A DNA stretch of 64,000 nt. It comes from an uncultured Flavobacteriaceae bacterium (GTDB taxonomy: Bacteria > Bacteroidota > Bacteroidia > Flavobacteriales > Flavobacteriaceae). Each line of letters starts with the position of its first letter. The stretch's first letter is position 1. The stretch lies in NCBI GenBank assembly GCA_938073895.1, contig CALJFB010000005.1, positions 34,223 to 98,222 of the forward strand. Reading direction: 5' to 3'. The notes under the pieces were generated by a model, which saw only the letters and a list, made by a program, of their open reading frames with translations, was not told where the DNA came from and made no database searches. A program made the position numbers and the translations under genes. Positions 63,922 through 64,000 of the stretch are shown here, one piece after another.

Positions 63922-64000
63922 TTATCGTTTTAAAGTAAAATGGGCTTTAAATTGCTTCTTAACATTAGAACCAGAGTTTGGCTCTCTGTATTCTACAGTA
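63922..64000 (-). CDS. C-terminal end of an unidentified protein (partial)
   Basis: Only the last 25 residues are visible, ending EYREPNSGSNVKKQFKAHFTLKR and a TAA stop. The frame is open to the window edge and a strong terminator follows, so it is a real gene end. The fragment is too short to name. Confidence 0.6.
   Translation of the reverse strand, partial: TVEYREPNSGSNVKKQFKAHFTLKR

Overview
The window is chromosomal DNA from a member of the Flavobacteriaceae (phylum Bacteroidota). The evidence is strong A+T richness, recurring Bacteroidota-type -7 promoter elements (TAnnTTTG) upstream of genes, and many gene families typical of this group: a PorV/PorQ-family protein, glutamine synthetase III, DUF2795, DUF4197, DUF3078, DUF4920, DUF5723, a Lacal_2735-type small protein, and a 1,100-residue SecA without a zinc tail. 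I cannot name the genus. I saw no tRNA, rRNA, IS element, prophage or CRISPR array. Most of the window is ordinary housekeeping DNA with small accessory insertions.

Layout. 1-5.4 kb: the 5' part of meaB, a DUF2911 protein, an ECF sigma/anti-sigma/DUF4097-like operon, and an asparagine-synthase-like protein. 5.5-10.5 kb: a J-domain/KTSC protein, secA, a DUF2795 protein and cobalamin adenosyltransferase. 11-17 kb: a methyltransferase, an ABC-F protein, an MBOAT acyltransferase and a CMP-sialate synthetase fused to a HAD phosphatase. 17-22 kb: DUF4105 and PorV/PorQ proteins, pssA and a DUF808 protein. 21.7-26 kb: divergent glutamine synthetases II and III, then purM. 26-33.5 kb: a DUF3078 protein, a tiny two-gene ABC system, prfA, a DUF5723 protein, pyrF, a cytoplasmic BtuF-like protein and a DUF4197 lipoprotein. 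33.6-40 kb: a TlpA-like thioredoxin, an OmpA-family protein and icmF. 40-42.9 kb: a RES/Xre toxin-antitoxin pair, a half-size DEAD-box protein and an Lrp regulator. 43-50 kb: an MFS transporter, a DUF1684 lipoprotein, fluC, a MazG-like pyrophosphohydrolase, ilvE, a DUF4920 lipoprotein, mnmD, a TIGR01777 epimerase and a Cys-rich lipoprotein. 50-57.6 kb: a YceI lipoprotein, grpE-dnaJ, a probable small RNA, a NatAB-like ABC exporter, MscS and an HTH-less sigma-54 activator. 57.7-64 kb: ppk2, an exported DinB protein, sucC, a DUF1456 protein, uvrB and the 3' end of one more gene.

How genes fit together. Four loci touch cobalamin: MeaB, the adenosyltransferase, IcmF and a BtuF-like protein. IcmF has the Phe/Gln pair expected for isobutyryl-CoA rather than methylmalonyl-CoA mutation. 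Two glutamine synthetases of different families share one divergent control region with TAGGGT half-sites. grpE-dnaJ has an exact -24/-12 (sigma-54-type) promoter overlapping a Bacteroidota -33/-7 promoter, and a sigma-54 activator lacking its DNA-binding domain lies 5 kb downstream.

Most worth checking: the compact promoter-hairpin-terminator unit at 52767-52866 (probable small RNA), the grpE promoter, the operators at the toxin-antitoxin and lrp genes, the terminator-like hairpin in the leader of the MFS gene, the DnaJ with half a zinc finger, and the Cys-rich lipoprotein.
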